DNA of 59,855 nt from Fibrobacterota bacterium (GTDB taxonomy: Bacteria; Fibrobacterota; Fibrobacteria; UBA11236). Location of the stretch: positions 1 through 59,855 of the forward strand of contig JAQBPN010000010.1 in the NCBI GenBank assembly GCA_028287505.1, read 5' to 3'. The notes beneath the pieces were generated by a model. The model made no database searches, had not been told where the DNA came from, and saw only the letters and a program-made list of their open reading frames with translations. Below are positions 26,008 to 34,994 of this stretch, piece by piece. The translations under genes were made by a program, and so were the position numbers. Position 1 is the first letter of the stretch. Every line of letters begins with the position of its first letter.

Positions 26008-26831
26008 GCCCTCAATCGACGACGGCCCATCGTACGGAGTTTTCTCCGGAGCGCATGGCCAAGTTCCACGAATACGCGGAAGAGTATCCCAACAAGCGCT
26101 CGGCGCTGATGATGGTGCTCCGCCTGGCCGAAGAGGAATTCGGATCCATCACGGACGAAGCCATGGAGATAGTGGCCGGTCTCTGCAACGTGAGCGTTGC
26201 CCATGTGCAGGGCATGGTGACCTTCTACACCCACTTCAAGCGCCCGTTCCACGGCAAGCACCGCTTCATGGTCTGCGCCACCTTGATGTGCGCCCTGGAG
26301 AAGAATACGGACGCGGCCCTGGATCAGATCAAGGCCAGGCTGGGCATCGCCCCGGGCCAGCGCACGCACGACGGTCTGTTCTCCTGCGAAAAGGTGGAAT
26401 GCCTGGCGGATTGCGACAAGCCCCCCGTGGTGCAATGCGACAATGAGCATTTCTGCTCGATGAAAGGCGCGGTCCTGGATCAATACCTGGACAAGCTTCT
26501 CAAAGAGGAAGGCAAGAGCGCCGCCGAGTACAAGGCCAAAAGCCCCGTGGACATGGATCCGCGCGTGCCCACCCTGCCGGCGCATTACAACTTTCCGGGC
26601 GAGACCGAAACCGGAGCGCGCAAGACCGAGAACAAGGATCCTTACCTGAAGGCGGGCGAAGGCGCCCTGACCACGAACGTTCCCGGTCCTCTGGCCACGC
26701 CTTTCACGGTGCCCGTGGCCGATGGCGTGAACGCAAAGGGAGCTCCGTCCAACAACCGCCCCGGACACGACAGCGCGGGCAACTTCAGCAATCCCGCATC
26801 GAACGGAAAACACGGAGCGAAACATGGCTGA
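26004..26831 (+). CDS. nuoE: NADH-quinone oxidoreductase subunit E with a long C-terminal tail
   Basis: A 275-residue thioredoxin-like 2Fe-2S subunit. Cluster N1a ligands are Cys91, Cys96, Cys128 and Cys132 with the family spacing. The conserved fold ends near residue 165. The last 110 residues are polar, rich in Pro, Gly, Asn and Thr, and have no counterpart in ordinary NuoE (about 160-170 residues). It overlaps nuoF by 8 bases. Confidence 0.92.
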   Translation: MSPQSTTAHRTEFSPERMAKFHEYAEEYPNKRSALMMVLRLAEEEFGSITDEAMEIVAGLCNVSVAHVQGMVTFYTHFKRPFHGKHRFMVCATLMCALEKNTDAALDQIKARLGIAPGQRTHDGLFSCEKVECLADCDKPPVVQCDNEHFCSMKGAVLDQYLDKLLKEEGKSAAEYKAKSPVDMDPRVPTLPAHYNFPGETETGARKTENKDPYLKAGEGALTTNVPGPLATPFTVPVADGVNAKGAPSNNRPGHDSAGNFSNPASNGKHGAKHG

Positions 26832-28263
26832 CGCGCAAACCCCGGCCGCCGCTCCCACGCCCGCTCCGGCCCCCGAACCAAAACCCAAGGTGCCTTTCAG
26901 CCCCATCCTGCTCAAGCACATCAACGAGCCCGATTCGCATACGCTGGCGCATTACGCCGCGCGCGGCGGATACGAGACGGCCAAGGCCCATATCGGGATC
27001 ACGGTTCCGGGCGACCTGATCAAACTCGTGGACGACTCCGGCCTGCGCGGCCGCGGCGGCGCGGGCTTTCCCACCGGCAAGAAGTGGAGCTTCCTGGCCA
27101 AGGGCACGGGCAAACCCATCTACCTGGCCGTCAACGGCGACGAGAGCGAGCCCGGCACCTTCAAGGATCGTTACATCCTGGAGCGGGATCCCCATCAGCT
27201 GGTGGAAGGCGTCATCCTCACCTGCTATGCCATCGGTTCCAAGCACGCCTTCATCTACCTGCGCGGCGAGTTCATCCTGGGCTACCAGCGGCTGGAAGCG
27301 GCCGTGCAGGAGGCCAAGGCCAAGGGCTATGTGGGCAAGAAGATTTTCGGCAAGGATGCGGACCTGACCATCACCGTGGTGCGCGGCGCGGGCGCGTACA
27401 TCTGCGGCGAAGAGACCGGCATGTTGTCCTCCATCGAGGGCGGACGCGGCTATCCGAAGATCAAACCGCCTTTCCCGGCGGTCTCGGGCCTTTTCGGCTG
27501 CCCGACCATCGTCAACAACGTGGAGACCATTTCGGCCGTTGTCCACATCGTCAAGAACGGCCCGGCCTGGCACAAGCAATGGGGCACGGAGAAGAGCCCG
27601 GGCTTCAAGATTTTCTGCCTGTCCGGCGCGGTCAAGAAACCCGGCATATACGAGGTTCCCCTCGGCATCACCATGCGGGAAATGATCGAAGTCCACGGCG
27701 GCGGCCTCAAGGACGGCCGCAAGCTGAAAGCCGTGATCCCCGGGGGCCTGAGCGCGCCCGTGCTCACCGCGGAGATGGTCGACAAGTGCACGCTGGACTA
27801 CGAGAGCCTGGCTTCCCTGGGTTCCATGCTGGGCTCCGGAGGCATCACGGTGCTGGACGAAGAGGTGGACATGATTTCCGCCATCTACAACACCATGCGT
27901 TTCTACCACCATGAATCCTGCGGGCAGTGCACTCCTTGCCGCGAAGGCACGGGCTGGCTGGAGAAGGTGGCGCACCGTTTCCACCACAACGACGGCCATC
28001 AGGGCGACGTGGAGCTCTTGGGCGATATCGCCAAGAACATGCGCGGCCGCACCATCTGCGTGCTGGCGGACGCGGCGGCCATGCCCATGCAGAGCTATCT
28101 GCAGCATTTCAAGAAGGATTTCGAGGCCAAGGTCAAGGAGACCGCCTTCGTGGAAAAGCAGCGGACCTACCGCGACGAGATTACGCCCACCGCCAAGTCC
28201 ATCACGGCCACGGGCGCGGGGCCCAGCGCTCTGGACGTGGGCTCCAACCAAGGATCCCGGTAA
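26824..28263 (+). CDS. nuoF: NADH-quinone oxidoreductase subunit F
   Basis: A 479-residue FMN and NADH-binding subunit. An Ala/Pro-rich N-terminal extension (residues 1-25) precedes the fold. The NADH-binding glycine loop GLRGRGGAGFPTGKKW, the FMN site (NGDESEPGTFKDR, GAGAYICGEET) and the N3 4Fe-4S ligands Cys366, Cys369, Cys372 (SCGQCTPCREG) and Cys412 are all present. Electrons enter complex I here. Confidence 0.95.
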   Translation: MADAQTPAAAPTPAPAPEPKPKVPFSPILLKHINEPDSHTLAHYAARGGYETAKAHIGITVPGDLIKLVDDSGLRGRGGAGFPTGKKWSFLAKGTGKPIYLAVNGDESEPGTFKDRYILERDPHQLVEGVILTCYAIGSKHAFIYLRGEFILGYQRLEAAVQEAKAKGYVGKKIFGKDADLTITVVRGAGAYICGEETGMLSSIEGGRGYPKIKPPFPAVSGLFGCPTIVNNVETISAVVHIVKNGPAWHKQWGTEKSPGFKIFCLSGAVKKPGIYEVPLGITMREMIEVHGGGLKDGRKLKAVIPGGLSAPVLTAEMVDKCTLDYESLASLGSMLGSGGITVLDEEVDMISAIYNTMRFYHHESCGQCTPCREGTGWLEKVAHRFHHNDGHQGDVELLGDIAKNMRGRTICVLADAAAMPMQSYLQHFKKDFEAKVKETAFVEKQRTYRDEITPTAKSITATGAGPSALDVGSNQGSR

Positions 28264-28301
28264 CGCCGGGTAGGAACCCGGTAACCCGGATCGAGGACGA
28301 G

Positions 28302-29810
28302 ATGACCATCAAAGAAGTGAAGATCAAGATCGACGACAAGGAAGTCACGGTTCCCAGCAACTGGACCGTGATCAAGGCTTGTCATGAAAACGGCGTCGAC
28401 GTCCCGCATTACTGCTACCACCCGGATCTGTCCATCGCGGGCAATTGCCGCATCTGCATGGTGGGCGTCAAAGGCGCCCCGCGCCCCGTGGTCGCCTGCG
28501 CGCAGCCCATCACGGAGAACATGGAAGTCACCACCAAGGGCAAGGACATCGAAGAAGCCCGCAAGTCGGTGATGGAATTCCTCCTGATCAACCATCCCCT
28601 GGACTGCCCCGAGTGCGATCAGTCCGGCGAGTGCCGGCTGCAGAACTACAGCTATACCTACGGCCGCGACCATGGCCGCTTCCACGAAGAAAAGGTCGTC
28701 AAGTCCAAGGCCACCATGGGCCCCCACGTCAAGTACTGGGGTTCGCGCTGCATCGTGTGCACGCGCTGCGTGAGGTTTACCGACGAAGTTTCCGGCACCG
28801 GGGATCTGGGCGTCATCTACCGCGGCGACAAGAGCGAGATCGCCTTGTTCCCGGGCAAGACCCTGGACAATCCCCTGTCCCTGAACACCGTGGACATCTG
28901 CCCGGTGGGCGCGCTGGTCTCGTCGGACTTCCTGTTCCAGACGCGCGTCTGGAACCTGCATTCCCGGCCTTCCATGTGTTCCGATTGCGCCGTGGGCTGC
29001 AACACCCGCGTGGACATGGACACCAAGAACGCCATCAAGCGCATCGTGCCCCGGCGCAACGACCAGGTGAACAAGGAATGGATGTGCGACTACGGCCGCC
29101 TGAGTTTCCCCTACGTGCAGGAAAACCGCCTGATGAAGCCCATGGTGGATGGAAAGGACGCTCCTTACAAGGACGCCCGCAAGGCCGCCGCGGAACTCCT
29201 GCAACGGAAGAATACCGTGGTGCTGGTCAGCGCCTGGAATTCCAACGAAGCCTTCGCGGCCGTCAAGGAGTTCGTGGAACAGAACCTGCCCGGCGCGGGA
29301 ATCGCCGGTTACGCCAATACCGGCCGCGCGGATGAGGTCTTCCCCGGCTTCACCATCAGCGGCGACAAGAATCCCAACCGCAAGGGCATGCGGGAAATCC
29401 TCGGCATCGATGCGGACGCGTCCCTGAAGGAGCTGGCCGCGGACAAAGAGGCCATCGGGACCCTGCTGTTGATGCACAACATCCCCGGCTACGCGATTAC
29501 GCCCGAACTCAAGGCCGTGCTCGACCGCACGGAAAGCGTCATCCTGATGGACCTGGCCAAGACGGATCTGTTGAAATACGGAAACGTGGCGGTGGCCCTG
29601 CCCACGCTCTCGACTTTCGAGAAGAGCGGGACCTTCGTGAACAAGGACGGCATCCACCAGAAATTCCTGCCCGTGATGGAACCCGCGAACTTCGGCCGCC
29701 ACGAAGTGGAAATGATGCATGACCTGGGCCGCGAGATCAAATCCCAGGCCGACGCGGGAGCCGCAGCCAACGGGCACGGCGCAGCGGGCGGCATGAAGGT
29801 GAAGGCCTAG
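28302..29810 (+). CDS. nuoG: NADH-quinone oxidoreductase subunit G, short form
   Basis: A 502-residue subunit. It has the N1b 2Fe-2S ferredoxin domain (HYCYHPDLSIAGNCRICMV), the N5 motif HPLDCPECDQSGEC with its His ligand, the N4 cysteines (CIVCTRC ... CPVG) and a further CSDCAVGC...C set that fits N7. The molybdopterin-oxidoreductase-like part after residue 250 is much shorter than in E. coli (about 900 residues total). A small Gly/Ala-rich tail follows. Stop TAG is one base before nuoH. Confidence 0.92.
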   Translation: MTIKEVKIKIDDKEVTVPSNWTVIKACHENGVDVPHYCYHPDLSIAGNCRICMVGVKGAPRPVVACAQPITENMEVTTKGKDIEEARKSVMEFLLINHPLDCPECDQSGECRLQNYSYTYGRDHGRFHEEKVVKSKATMGPHVKYWGSRCIVCTRCVRFTDEVSGTGDLGVIYRGDKSEIALFPGKTLDNPLSLNTVDICPVGALVSSDFLFQTRVWNLHSRPSMCSDCAVGCNTRVDMDTKNAIKRIVPRRNDQVNKEWMCDYGRLSFPYVQENRLMKPMVDGKDAPYKDARKAAAELLQRKNTVVLVSAWNSNEAFAAVKEFVEQNLPGAGIAGYANTGRADEVFPGFTISGDKNPNRKGMREILGIDADASLKELAADKEAIGTLLLMHNIPGYAITPELKAVLDRTESVILMDLAKTDLLKYGNVAVALPTLSTFEKSGTFVNKDGIHQKFLPVMEPANFGRHEVEMMHDLGREIKSQADAGAAANGHGAAGGMKVKA

Positions 29811-29811
29811 C

Positions 29812-30996
29812 ATGGAAACGGTCTGGTCCCTGCTTCGGAATCCCTGGGTCATCATGGCCATCAAGATAGGCGTGGGCCTGGGACTGGTGATGGGCATGGT
29901 GCCCATGATGGTGTGGATGGAGCGCAAGGTGAGCGCGCGCTTCCAATTGCGCCGCGGCCCCAACCGCGTGGGGCCCTTCGGCCTGTTCCAGCTCGTCGCC
30001 GATTCCCTCAAGCTGTTGTGGAAGGAGGATTTCCTCCCCCGCAATACCGACCGCATCGTCTTTCTGGCCGCCCCCATCATGGCGTTCCTCCCCGGCGTGC
30101 TGTCTTTCGCCTTGATTCCCATCGGCGTGGCCGGCGGCAACGAATTGCTGGGACCGGGCGGCGTGATGGCCGTGTCCTACATCAGCATGGGCCTGTTGGT
30201 GATCATGGCCGTCTCCTCGGTGGCGGCTTACGGCATCGCGTTCGCGGGTTGGGCTTCCAACAACCAATACTCCCTGCTCGGCGGCATCCGCTCTTCCGCC
30301 CAGCTCATCAGCTACGAAATCGTGATGGGCATGGCGGTGGTGGCCCTGCTCATGATGACGGGCACGCTCAACTTGGCGGAAATCGTCCAGCAGCAGGCCG
30401 TCCCCCTTTTCCATATTTCCTTCCTGCCTCATTGGGTGAATGCCCTGATCCCCTCCTGGAACATCATCAGGCAGCCCCTGACATTCATCCTCTTTCTCGT
30501 GGCCGCTTTCGCGGAAACCAATCGCGCCCCTTTCGATCTTCCGGAAGCGGAACAGGAGCTGGTGGGCGGATACCACACCGAATATACCGGCATGCGCTAC
30601 GCCTGGTTCATGAACGGGGAATACGCGGCCATGTTCACCATGTGCGCGGTGCTGACTACCCTGTTCCTGGGCGGCTGGACCTTTCCGGGCTTAGGATGGG
30701 TGAGCGCCCACATGCCTTCCGTCATCGACTGGGTGATGGGAATCCTGCATTTGAACATCTCCGGCCAAGCCGTGGCATGGATTCCCATCGGCCTGATCAC
30801 TTTCGGCGCCTTCTTCACCAAGGTGGCCTTGCTGGTCTTCTTCTTCATGTGGGTCCGTTGGACCTTGCCGCGCTTCCGCTGGGATCAGCTCATGAAGCTG
30901 GGATGGAACGTTCTCATCCCCCTGGCGCTCGCAAACATCATCGGGACCGCCCTGTTCCTGGAATACGTGGCGTCCCGTTTCGGATTCGGAGGTTGA
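29812..30996 (+). CDS. nuoH: NADH-quinone oxidoreductase subunit H
   Basis: A 394-residue membrane subunit with eight predicted helices that anchors the peripheral arm and lines the quinone entry channel. Family motifs: MVWMERKVSARFQLRRGPNRVGPFG, SLLGGIRSSAQLISYE, and AETNRAPFDLPEAEQELVGGYHTEYTGM. It starts one base after the nuoG stop. Confidence 0.95.
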   Translation: METVWSLLRNPWVIMAIKIGVGLGLVMGMVPMMVWMERKVSARFQLRRGPNRVGPFGLFQLVADSLKLLWKEDFLPRNTDRIVFLAAPIMAFLPGVLSFALIPIGVAGGNELLGPGGVMAVSYISMGLLVIMAVSSVAAYGIAFAGWASNNQYSLLGGIRSSAQLISYEIVMGMAVVALLMMTGTLNLAEIVQQQAVPLFHISFLPHWVNALIPSWNIIRQPLTFILFLVAAFAETNRAPFDLPEAEQELVGGYHTEYTGMRYAWFMNGEYAAMFTMCAVLTTLFLGGWTFPGLGWVSAHMPSVIDWVMGILHLNISGQAVAWIPIGLITFGAFFTKVALLVFFFMWVRWTLPRFRWDQLMKLGWNVLIPLALANIIGTALFLEYVASRFGFGG

Positions 30997-30997
30997 G

Positions 30998-31486
30998 ATG
31001 AGCGTTGCACCCGCTCGAGACAAGAACAGCCGCGAGGATTTGCCGGGCAGCCGCCTGGCCTGGTTCACGCGCCTATACCTGCCCACCATCGCCAAGGGGA
31101 TGCTGATTTCCCTGCGGCATTTTTTCAGGAAACCGGTCACCATCCAGTACCCGGAGCAGAAGGCGAAGATCAGCGAGCGCTTCCGCGGGGAACATCGCCT
31201 GACCAAGGACGCCGACGGGAACATGAAATGCGTGGCCTGTTATATGTGCGCCACCGCTTGTCCGGCGCAATGCATCCACATCGAGGCCCAGGCGGCTCCC
31301 CCCGAATGGGAGAACCGGGACAAGATTCCCAAGGTGTTCGAGATAGACATGTTGAAATGCATCTACTGCGGGTATTGCGTGGAAGCGTGCCCGAAGGAAG
31401 CCATAGAGATGACGAACAAGGTGCCGCAGGTCTACGATAACCGGCAGGCGTTCATCTATGGGTTGAATAAGCTGCTTAACAATTGA
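30998..31486 (+). CDS. nuoI: NADH-quinone oxidoreductase subunit I
   Basis: A 162-residue ferredoxin-like subunit with two 4Fe-4S sets (N6a/N6b): Cys78, 81, 84, 88 (CVACYMCATACPAQC) and Cys121, 124, 127, 131 (CIYCGYCVEACPKEA). It relays electrons from NuoG to NuoB. It is the last gene of the first nuo block; the next subunit, nuoJ, lies 8.5 kb further on. Confidence 0.95.
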   Translation: MSVAPARDKNSREDLPGSRLAWFTRLYLPTIAKGMLISLRHFFRKPVTIQYPEQKAKISERFRGEHRLTKDADGNMKCVACYMCATACPAQCIHIEAQAAPPEWENRDKIPKVFEIDMLKCIYCGYCVEACPKEAIEMTNKVPQVYDNRQAFIYGLNKLLNN

Positions 31487-31500
31487 GTCGGCCAAGAGGG

Positions 31501-31600
31501 TGGCCGCCGGGACCTTTCCGGGGCGCGAACAGCCCAGTGGGCTGTGAGCCGGGAGCGAGGCCCCTGCCGAGCGGTTACTTACCCAGAGAAGCTCTTCACC
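31501..31600 (+). repeat. Folded repeat element, copy 1 (diverged)
   Basis: Right after nuoI lies a run of hairpins: CCGG-GACCTTT-CCGG, then ACAGCCC-AGT-GGGCTGT (31529-31545), then the 17-base block TGTGAGCCGGGAGCGAG (31543-31559) and GAGCGGTTA (31569-31577). The same blocks in the same order occur on the opposite strand in the element at 34995-35206. The stem bases differ between the copies but stay paired. No gene in 31487-32100; the rest of that gap is GC-rich and unassigned. Confidence 0.5.
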
Positions 31601-32100
31601 CTAAGGCTGTCGGTTCTTCGTGGTCTCTTGCCGGCATTGGGCCGGTTCTCCGCTTTCCATCTCGCTCGTTCGCAAACGCCCGTCTTGTGACTTAGTCATT
31701 CGCGACTGCTCGCTCGCGACCCGGCGCCGGTTGTCGCCTTGCGCCCCGCATGGGACATGTGTTTTGTCTCCTGCGGGTCGCCGGGTTCCGCGATGCCCCG
31801 GAAAGGGCCCGGGCGCGCCCCCTGGCCACTCGGCTGGCTTGCTGCGGATCCTTTACCCGTTGACTGCAGATCCCGTTCGTAAGAAATACCTTCGGCTTTT
31901 CCGTGGCGGCGGGGAGGGGTGTCTCGTGAGTTACGGGAAAAAATTCGTGGGTCTGGTGGAGTGGGGAAGGAGTCGATGGGTTAGGGGATGAATGGGGTCG
32001 ATGGCGCGGTGCTTCGCTTGCGCCGGGAAGAAAAGAGAAAGAGGAGAAAGAGGAGGAGGAGGGAAAGAAGCTTTGGGTTGCCCGCCTTACCCTCAGATCC

Positions 32101-32574
32101 TTATCCGCACAGGGGGCGTTCGAGGCATTTGGTGAGGATTACGGTGCCGGTTTTCACGGTTGTGTCTTTGATGGCGGAGATGATTTCGATCCGGAATGCG
32201 GCCTGCATGCGGGTTGCGTCCACCCTTTCGATTTCAAGCCGGTAGTTAAGCCGGTCGCCGCATTTCGCTCCGGAGGACTTCTCCATGCCATCGCAAAAGG
32301 TTGCGCCGGAGGAGGTGATCACTTTGCCGATGTGGATGCTGTCGACGCTGGGGGCTTCGCTGTAGATCCCGTATTGGCCTTGATGGTATGTGCCGCAAGC
32401 CGCATAGGCCGCCGTGTCCAGGGAGATGGAGACGGCGGGGCCGTCCGCCGGGCCGCAGGAGTTGCTGATGAGGCCGTACCAGACCTTGTCGGGCTGGCCG
32501 GAGAGCGGTGGGTTTTCGCACGAGGCGAGAAACAGGGTTCCGGCGACGGCAAGGGCCGCGGTTGTGAATTTCAT
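32101..32574 (-). CDS. Lipoprotein of unknown function
   Basis: A 157-residue product with a signal peptide and lipobox LFLASC (Cys19). The mature part is beta-rich and has five further cysteines (SCGP, ACGTY, FCDGM, KCGDR, KCLERPLC), likely disulfide-bonded. No family recognised. It lies 70 bases downstream of the chitobiase-repeat lipoprotein gene and may belong to the same transcription unit. Confidence 0.7.
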   Translation of the reverse strand: MKFTTAALAVAGTLFLASCENPPLSGQPDKVWYGLISNSCGPADGPAVSISLDTAAYAACGTYHQGQYGIYSEAPSVDSIHIGKVITSSGATFCDGMEKSSGAKCGDRLNYRLEIERVDATRMQAAFRIEIISAIKDTTVKTGTVILTKCLERPLCG

Positions 32575-32643
32575 GTTGCCTCCGACAATGCGCGGTAGAA
32601 TCCGCCGGAGGGAATCTTCCTACCGGCGTTGCCCTGAACGGGT

Positions 32644-33948
32644 TCAGGGTGGCGATGGAATCGAATCAGGTACCAGGATGTACATCTCTTGAAGGATGCG
32701 GCTTTCGCCCAGCCCCGTGACGGTCATGGCTTTCAGAGCGGTCGTGACGGTGAGGACGATGGGTTGCGCATACAGGGTGCTGTTGGAAGTGGGTGTGCTT
32801 CCGTCCAATGTGTAATAGATGCGGGCGTCTTTCGATTTGGAGGATAGGACCACGACCAGGGAATCCCGGAAGCCTTCGCTCTCGGGGGTGGCGACGGGCA
32901 GATCCGGAACCAGCACGTAATTGTTGACCGAGACGGGGCTGCGGTTCCAGCCGGTAAGGTAGGCCACGGCCATGATGGTGGCGCTGGAGCGCAAGAGGAT
33001 GGGTCCGGTATACCGCGGGGAATTCCGGTCCGGCGCCTTTCCGTCCAGGGAATAGTAGATGGCCGCTCCAGGTTGCGCGGTAAGCACGATAGAGGCGGAA
33101 TCCGTGAAGGCGTATTGCCCGGGGGGAGCCGCCGCCGGCGGCGCCAAGGTGGGAATGGCGGGAGGGATGCGGATGGAGTCGATCTGCGCGCCGGGCTGCA
33201 ACGGATGGGTCCAGGTCGCTCCCAGGGAATCCTTCATCTCGTGGACGCGGCCATTGGCGGAGACCCAGCGGAGAGGAAACTTCCCTTCCGGCACCCCTTC
33301 GAAGCGGAAGTTGTCGCCATCCACCTGGGCGAAAAATGCGGTGCCGGGCACGAAGAGGGCCAACGCCCGTCCCGCCGGAGTGGAGTTGTCCACGGTTCCC
33401 GAGTAGCTCCGGTCGTGGGATATCCGGATGATCAAGGTGTTGTCGACCATTTCCAGGCCCGTGAAGGCGCCGCTGGACGTATCGGAGTGGATACCGGCCA
33501 GCAGGCCCGCGCTGCTGTCGAAGCCGATGAGCACCACGTTGAAGTCGGGGATTTCCGGAGCGATGCCGGCGGCGGTTTTGCGCAAAGCCAGGGATGGATG
33601 CGCGTTGATCAGACGGGCGAGCATGTCCCGCGGGACGTTGAAAGTGCTTTCACCCTTCAGGATGATGGTGGCGCCGGGAGAGTCCTGGATCTCCACGCGG
33701 GGCGCCAGGTTGCCGTCATCGGGGGGCAAGGTGAAGAATTCCGGATTGGAGTTTTGGACGAAGAATTGGATGAACCCGTTGAATTCGACGACCTTGTCGC
33801 CGTCGCGGACCTGAAGGATCAGATCGGGATTGTCGGCGCCCGTGCTGGTGCCGCCGTTGCAGCCTGACAGGGGAAGGAATGCGGCCAGGGCCAGGGCGAA
33901 AGCCAGGCCCAACAAGGGTTTTACGAGGCCGGCGCTTTTCGGGTTCAT
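32644..33948 (-). CDS. Surface lipoprotein with two chitobiase C-terminal-like repeats
   Basis: A 434-residue lipoprotein (lipobox LPLSGC, Cys30). Residues about 40-250 form an unassigned region. Two CHB_HEX_C-type repeats follow at about 265-345 and 350-430, each with the signature IYYxLDGxxPxxxSxxYxxPI (YYSLDGKAPDRNSPRYTGPI; YYTLDGSTPTSNSTLYAQPI). Such repeats are accessory Ig-like domains of glycoside hydrolases and surface proteins. Its start overlaps the stop of the TIGR02147 regulator (ATGA), so the two proteins are made together. Confidence 0.8.
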   Translation of the reverse strand: MNPKSAGLVKPLLGLAFALALAAFLPLSGCNGGTSTGADNPDLILQVRDGDKVVEFNGFIQFFVQNSNPEFFTLPPDDGNLAPRVEIQDSPGATIILKGESTFNVPRDMLARLINAHPSLALRKTAAGIAPEIPDFNVVLIGFDSSAGLLAGIHSDTSSGAFTGLEMVDNTLIIRISHDRSYSGTVDNSTPAGRALALFVPGTAFFAQVDGDNFRFEGVPEGKFPLRWVSANGRVHEMKDSLGATWTHPLQPGAQIDSIRIPPAIPTLAPPAAAPPGQYAFTDSASIVLTAQPGAAIYYSLDGKAPDRNSPRYTGPILLRSSATIMAVAYLTGWNRSPVSVNNYVLVPDLPVATPESEGFRDSLVVVLSSKSKDARIYYTLDGSTPTSNSTLYAQPIVLTVTTALKAMTVTGLGESRILQEMYILVPDSIPSPP

Positions 33949-34778
33949 GGAATGCGGGCTCCGGGGAACAACTGGACGTTGAGGACGTTCACCTGGTTGA
34001 TGGCTTCGTCCCTATCGACAATCTCGCGCACTTCCTGCAGGAAGGCGTCGATCCTCTGTTTGACGGCGGCGAAGCCTTTGTCCGAGACTGAAAAGGCGAG
34101 CACGTTGAATTGCCGTTTGTCCGGCCCGAATTTATCCAGGGCTTTCGAAGCCAGGCGGAGGAATTCCCGGTGGTAATCCTTGGCGACCTGTCCGGTGAAA
34201 ACCTTCTGCGTCACCAGATGCCGGTCGGTCACTCCGAAGCCGTTGGCCGTTTTCCTGATCAGTCCCATGGCGAGCAACAAATCCAAAGACTCCTGTACTT
34301 CCGTTGCGGAAAGATCCTCGGCCAGGTGCTTGGAGATGCGGGCGGGCGTCCCATCCGCCTTTTCCAGGCCCAGGTAGTTGTAGATCACACTATGATGCCA
34401 TTTCGCGAAAAAGGCATACTGTTTTTCCAGGAGAATCTTGGCCTGGGAACCCCGGTGCCTGGAGAGATGCGCGAAGAAATAATTCTTCTCCTCGATGGTT
34501 TTGGCCTGATTGAACTGGACCAGGAAATCGAAGTATTCGGCGGCGGGGCCTTCCAGTTTCAGGGCTTTGATGAATTGCAGCCGCTGGCGCTGGGTCAGGT
34601 TGCGCGTGCCCTTGAGCAGGTTGGTCATGTAGCTGGTGCTGGAAATCCCCAGCGCGGGATTGGCCGCGAAGGTGCGCATGGAGTAGCCCGGCTGGATTTC
34701 CTTGCGATGCCGGAACCATTCCTTGAGAAAGCTCCGGAAATCCAGGTAATCGGTGACTGTCGGGGGCGGCGGCTTCAT
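33945..34778 (-). CDS. TIGR02147-family regulator, module 1
   Basis: A 277-residue soluble protein of the Fibrobacter-type TIGR02147 family: an N-terminal YLDFRSFLKEWFRHRK segment, a lambda-repressor-like HTH region (YMTNLLKGTRNLTQRQRLQFIKALKL), the family core EYFDFLVQFNQAKTIEEKNYFF and KWHHSVIYNYL, a second winged-helix-like region, and the end VNQVNVLNVQLFPGAR. About 28% identical by eye to the paralogue at 36108. Its role is not established; DNA binding is inferred. Translationally coupled to the lipoprotein gene. A 17-bp palindrome lies 58 bases upstream. Confidence 0.85.
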   Translation of the reverse strand: MKPPPPTVTDYLDFRSFLKEWFRHRKEIQPGYSMRTFAANPALGISSTSYMTNLLKGTRNLTQRQRLQFIKALKLEGPAAEYFDFLVQFNQAKTIEEKNYFFAHLSRHRGSQAKILLEKQYAFFAKWHHSVIYNYLGLEKADGTPARISKHLAEDLSATEVQESLDLLLAMGLIRKTANGFGVTDRHLVTQKVFTGQVAKDYHREFLRLASKALDKFGPDKRQFNVLAFSVSDKGFAAVKQRIDAFLQEVREIVDRDEAINQVNVLNVQLFPGARIP

Positions 34779-34836
34779 GGCGATACCTTAAGATAGCATG
34801 CGGGCTTCCCGGAGATTCGTGATTTCCCCCGGGTTT

Positions 34837-34853
34837 GCTCTCAATTAGAGAGC
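34837..34853. promoter_or_regulatory. 17-bp palindrome upstream of regulator 1
   Basis: GCTCTCAATTAGAGAGC is a perfect palindrome with 6-base arms. It lies 58 bases before the start of the TIGR02147 gene and matches the geometry GCTCT-N7-RGAGC of two other sites in this insert. On the + strand it is followed by AGTTTTT and could instead be a small terminator, but no + strand gene ends here. Confidence 0.5.
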
Positions 34854-34994
34854 AGTTTTTGGGTCCCTGAGGAAGCCCGGGTCCTGGAACCGGGTTAGCT
34901 TATGGACGTACCCCGCAACGGAATTGTCCCGCGCCACGGAGTTGTCCACCGTAGCGCACCAGCCCCGGCTGAGCCCTTCAGCCGGGGCTCCTCT

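Noticed and set aside
28167-30140. Very long antisense reading frames over the nuo genes and elsewhere
   Set aside because: They mirror strongly coding genes on the + strand, have His/Arg/Gly-rich unnatural composition and no family features; they are a product of high GC.
31601-32100. Possible further genes between nuoI and the lipoprotein gene
   Set aside because: Frames here are Arg/Pro/Ser-rich without start signals; I see only GC-rich intergenic DNA.
34837-34860. Rho-independent terminator (stem plus T5)
   Set aside because: Shape fits, but no + strand gene ends there and two similar palindromes lie upstream of other regulators; kept as possible operator.
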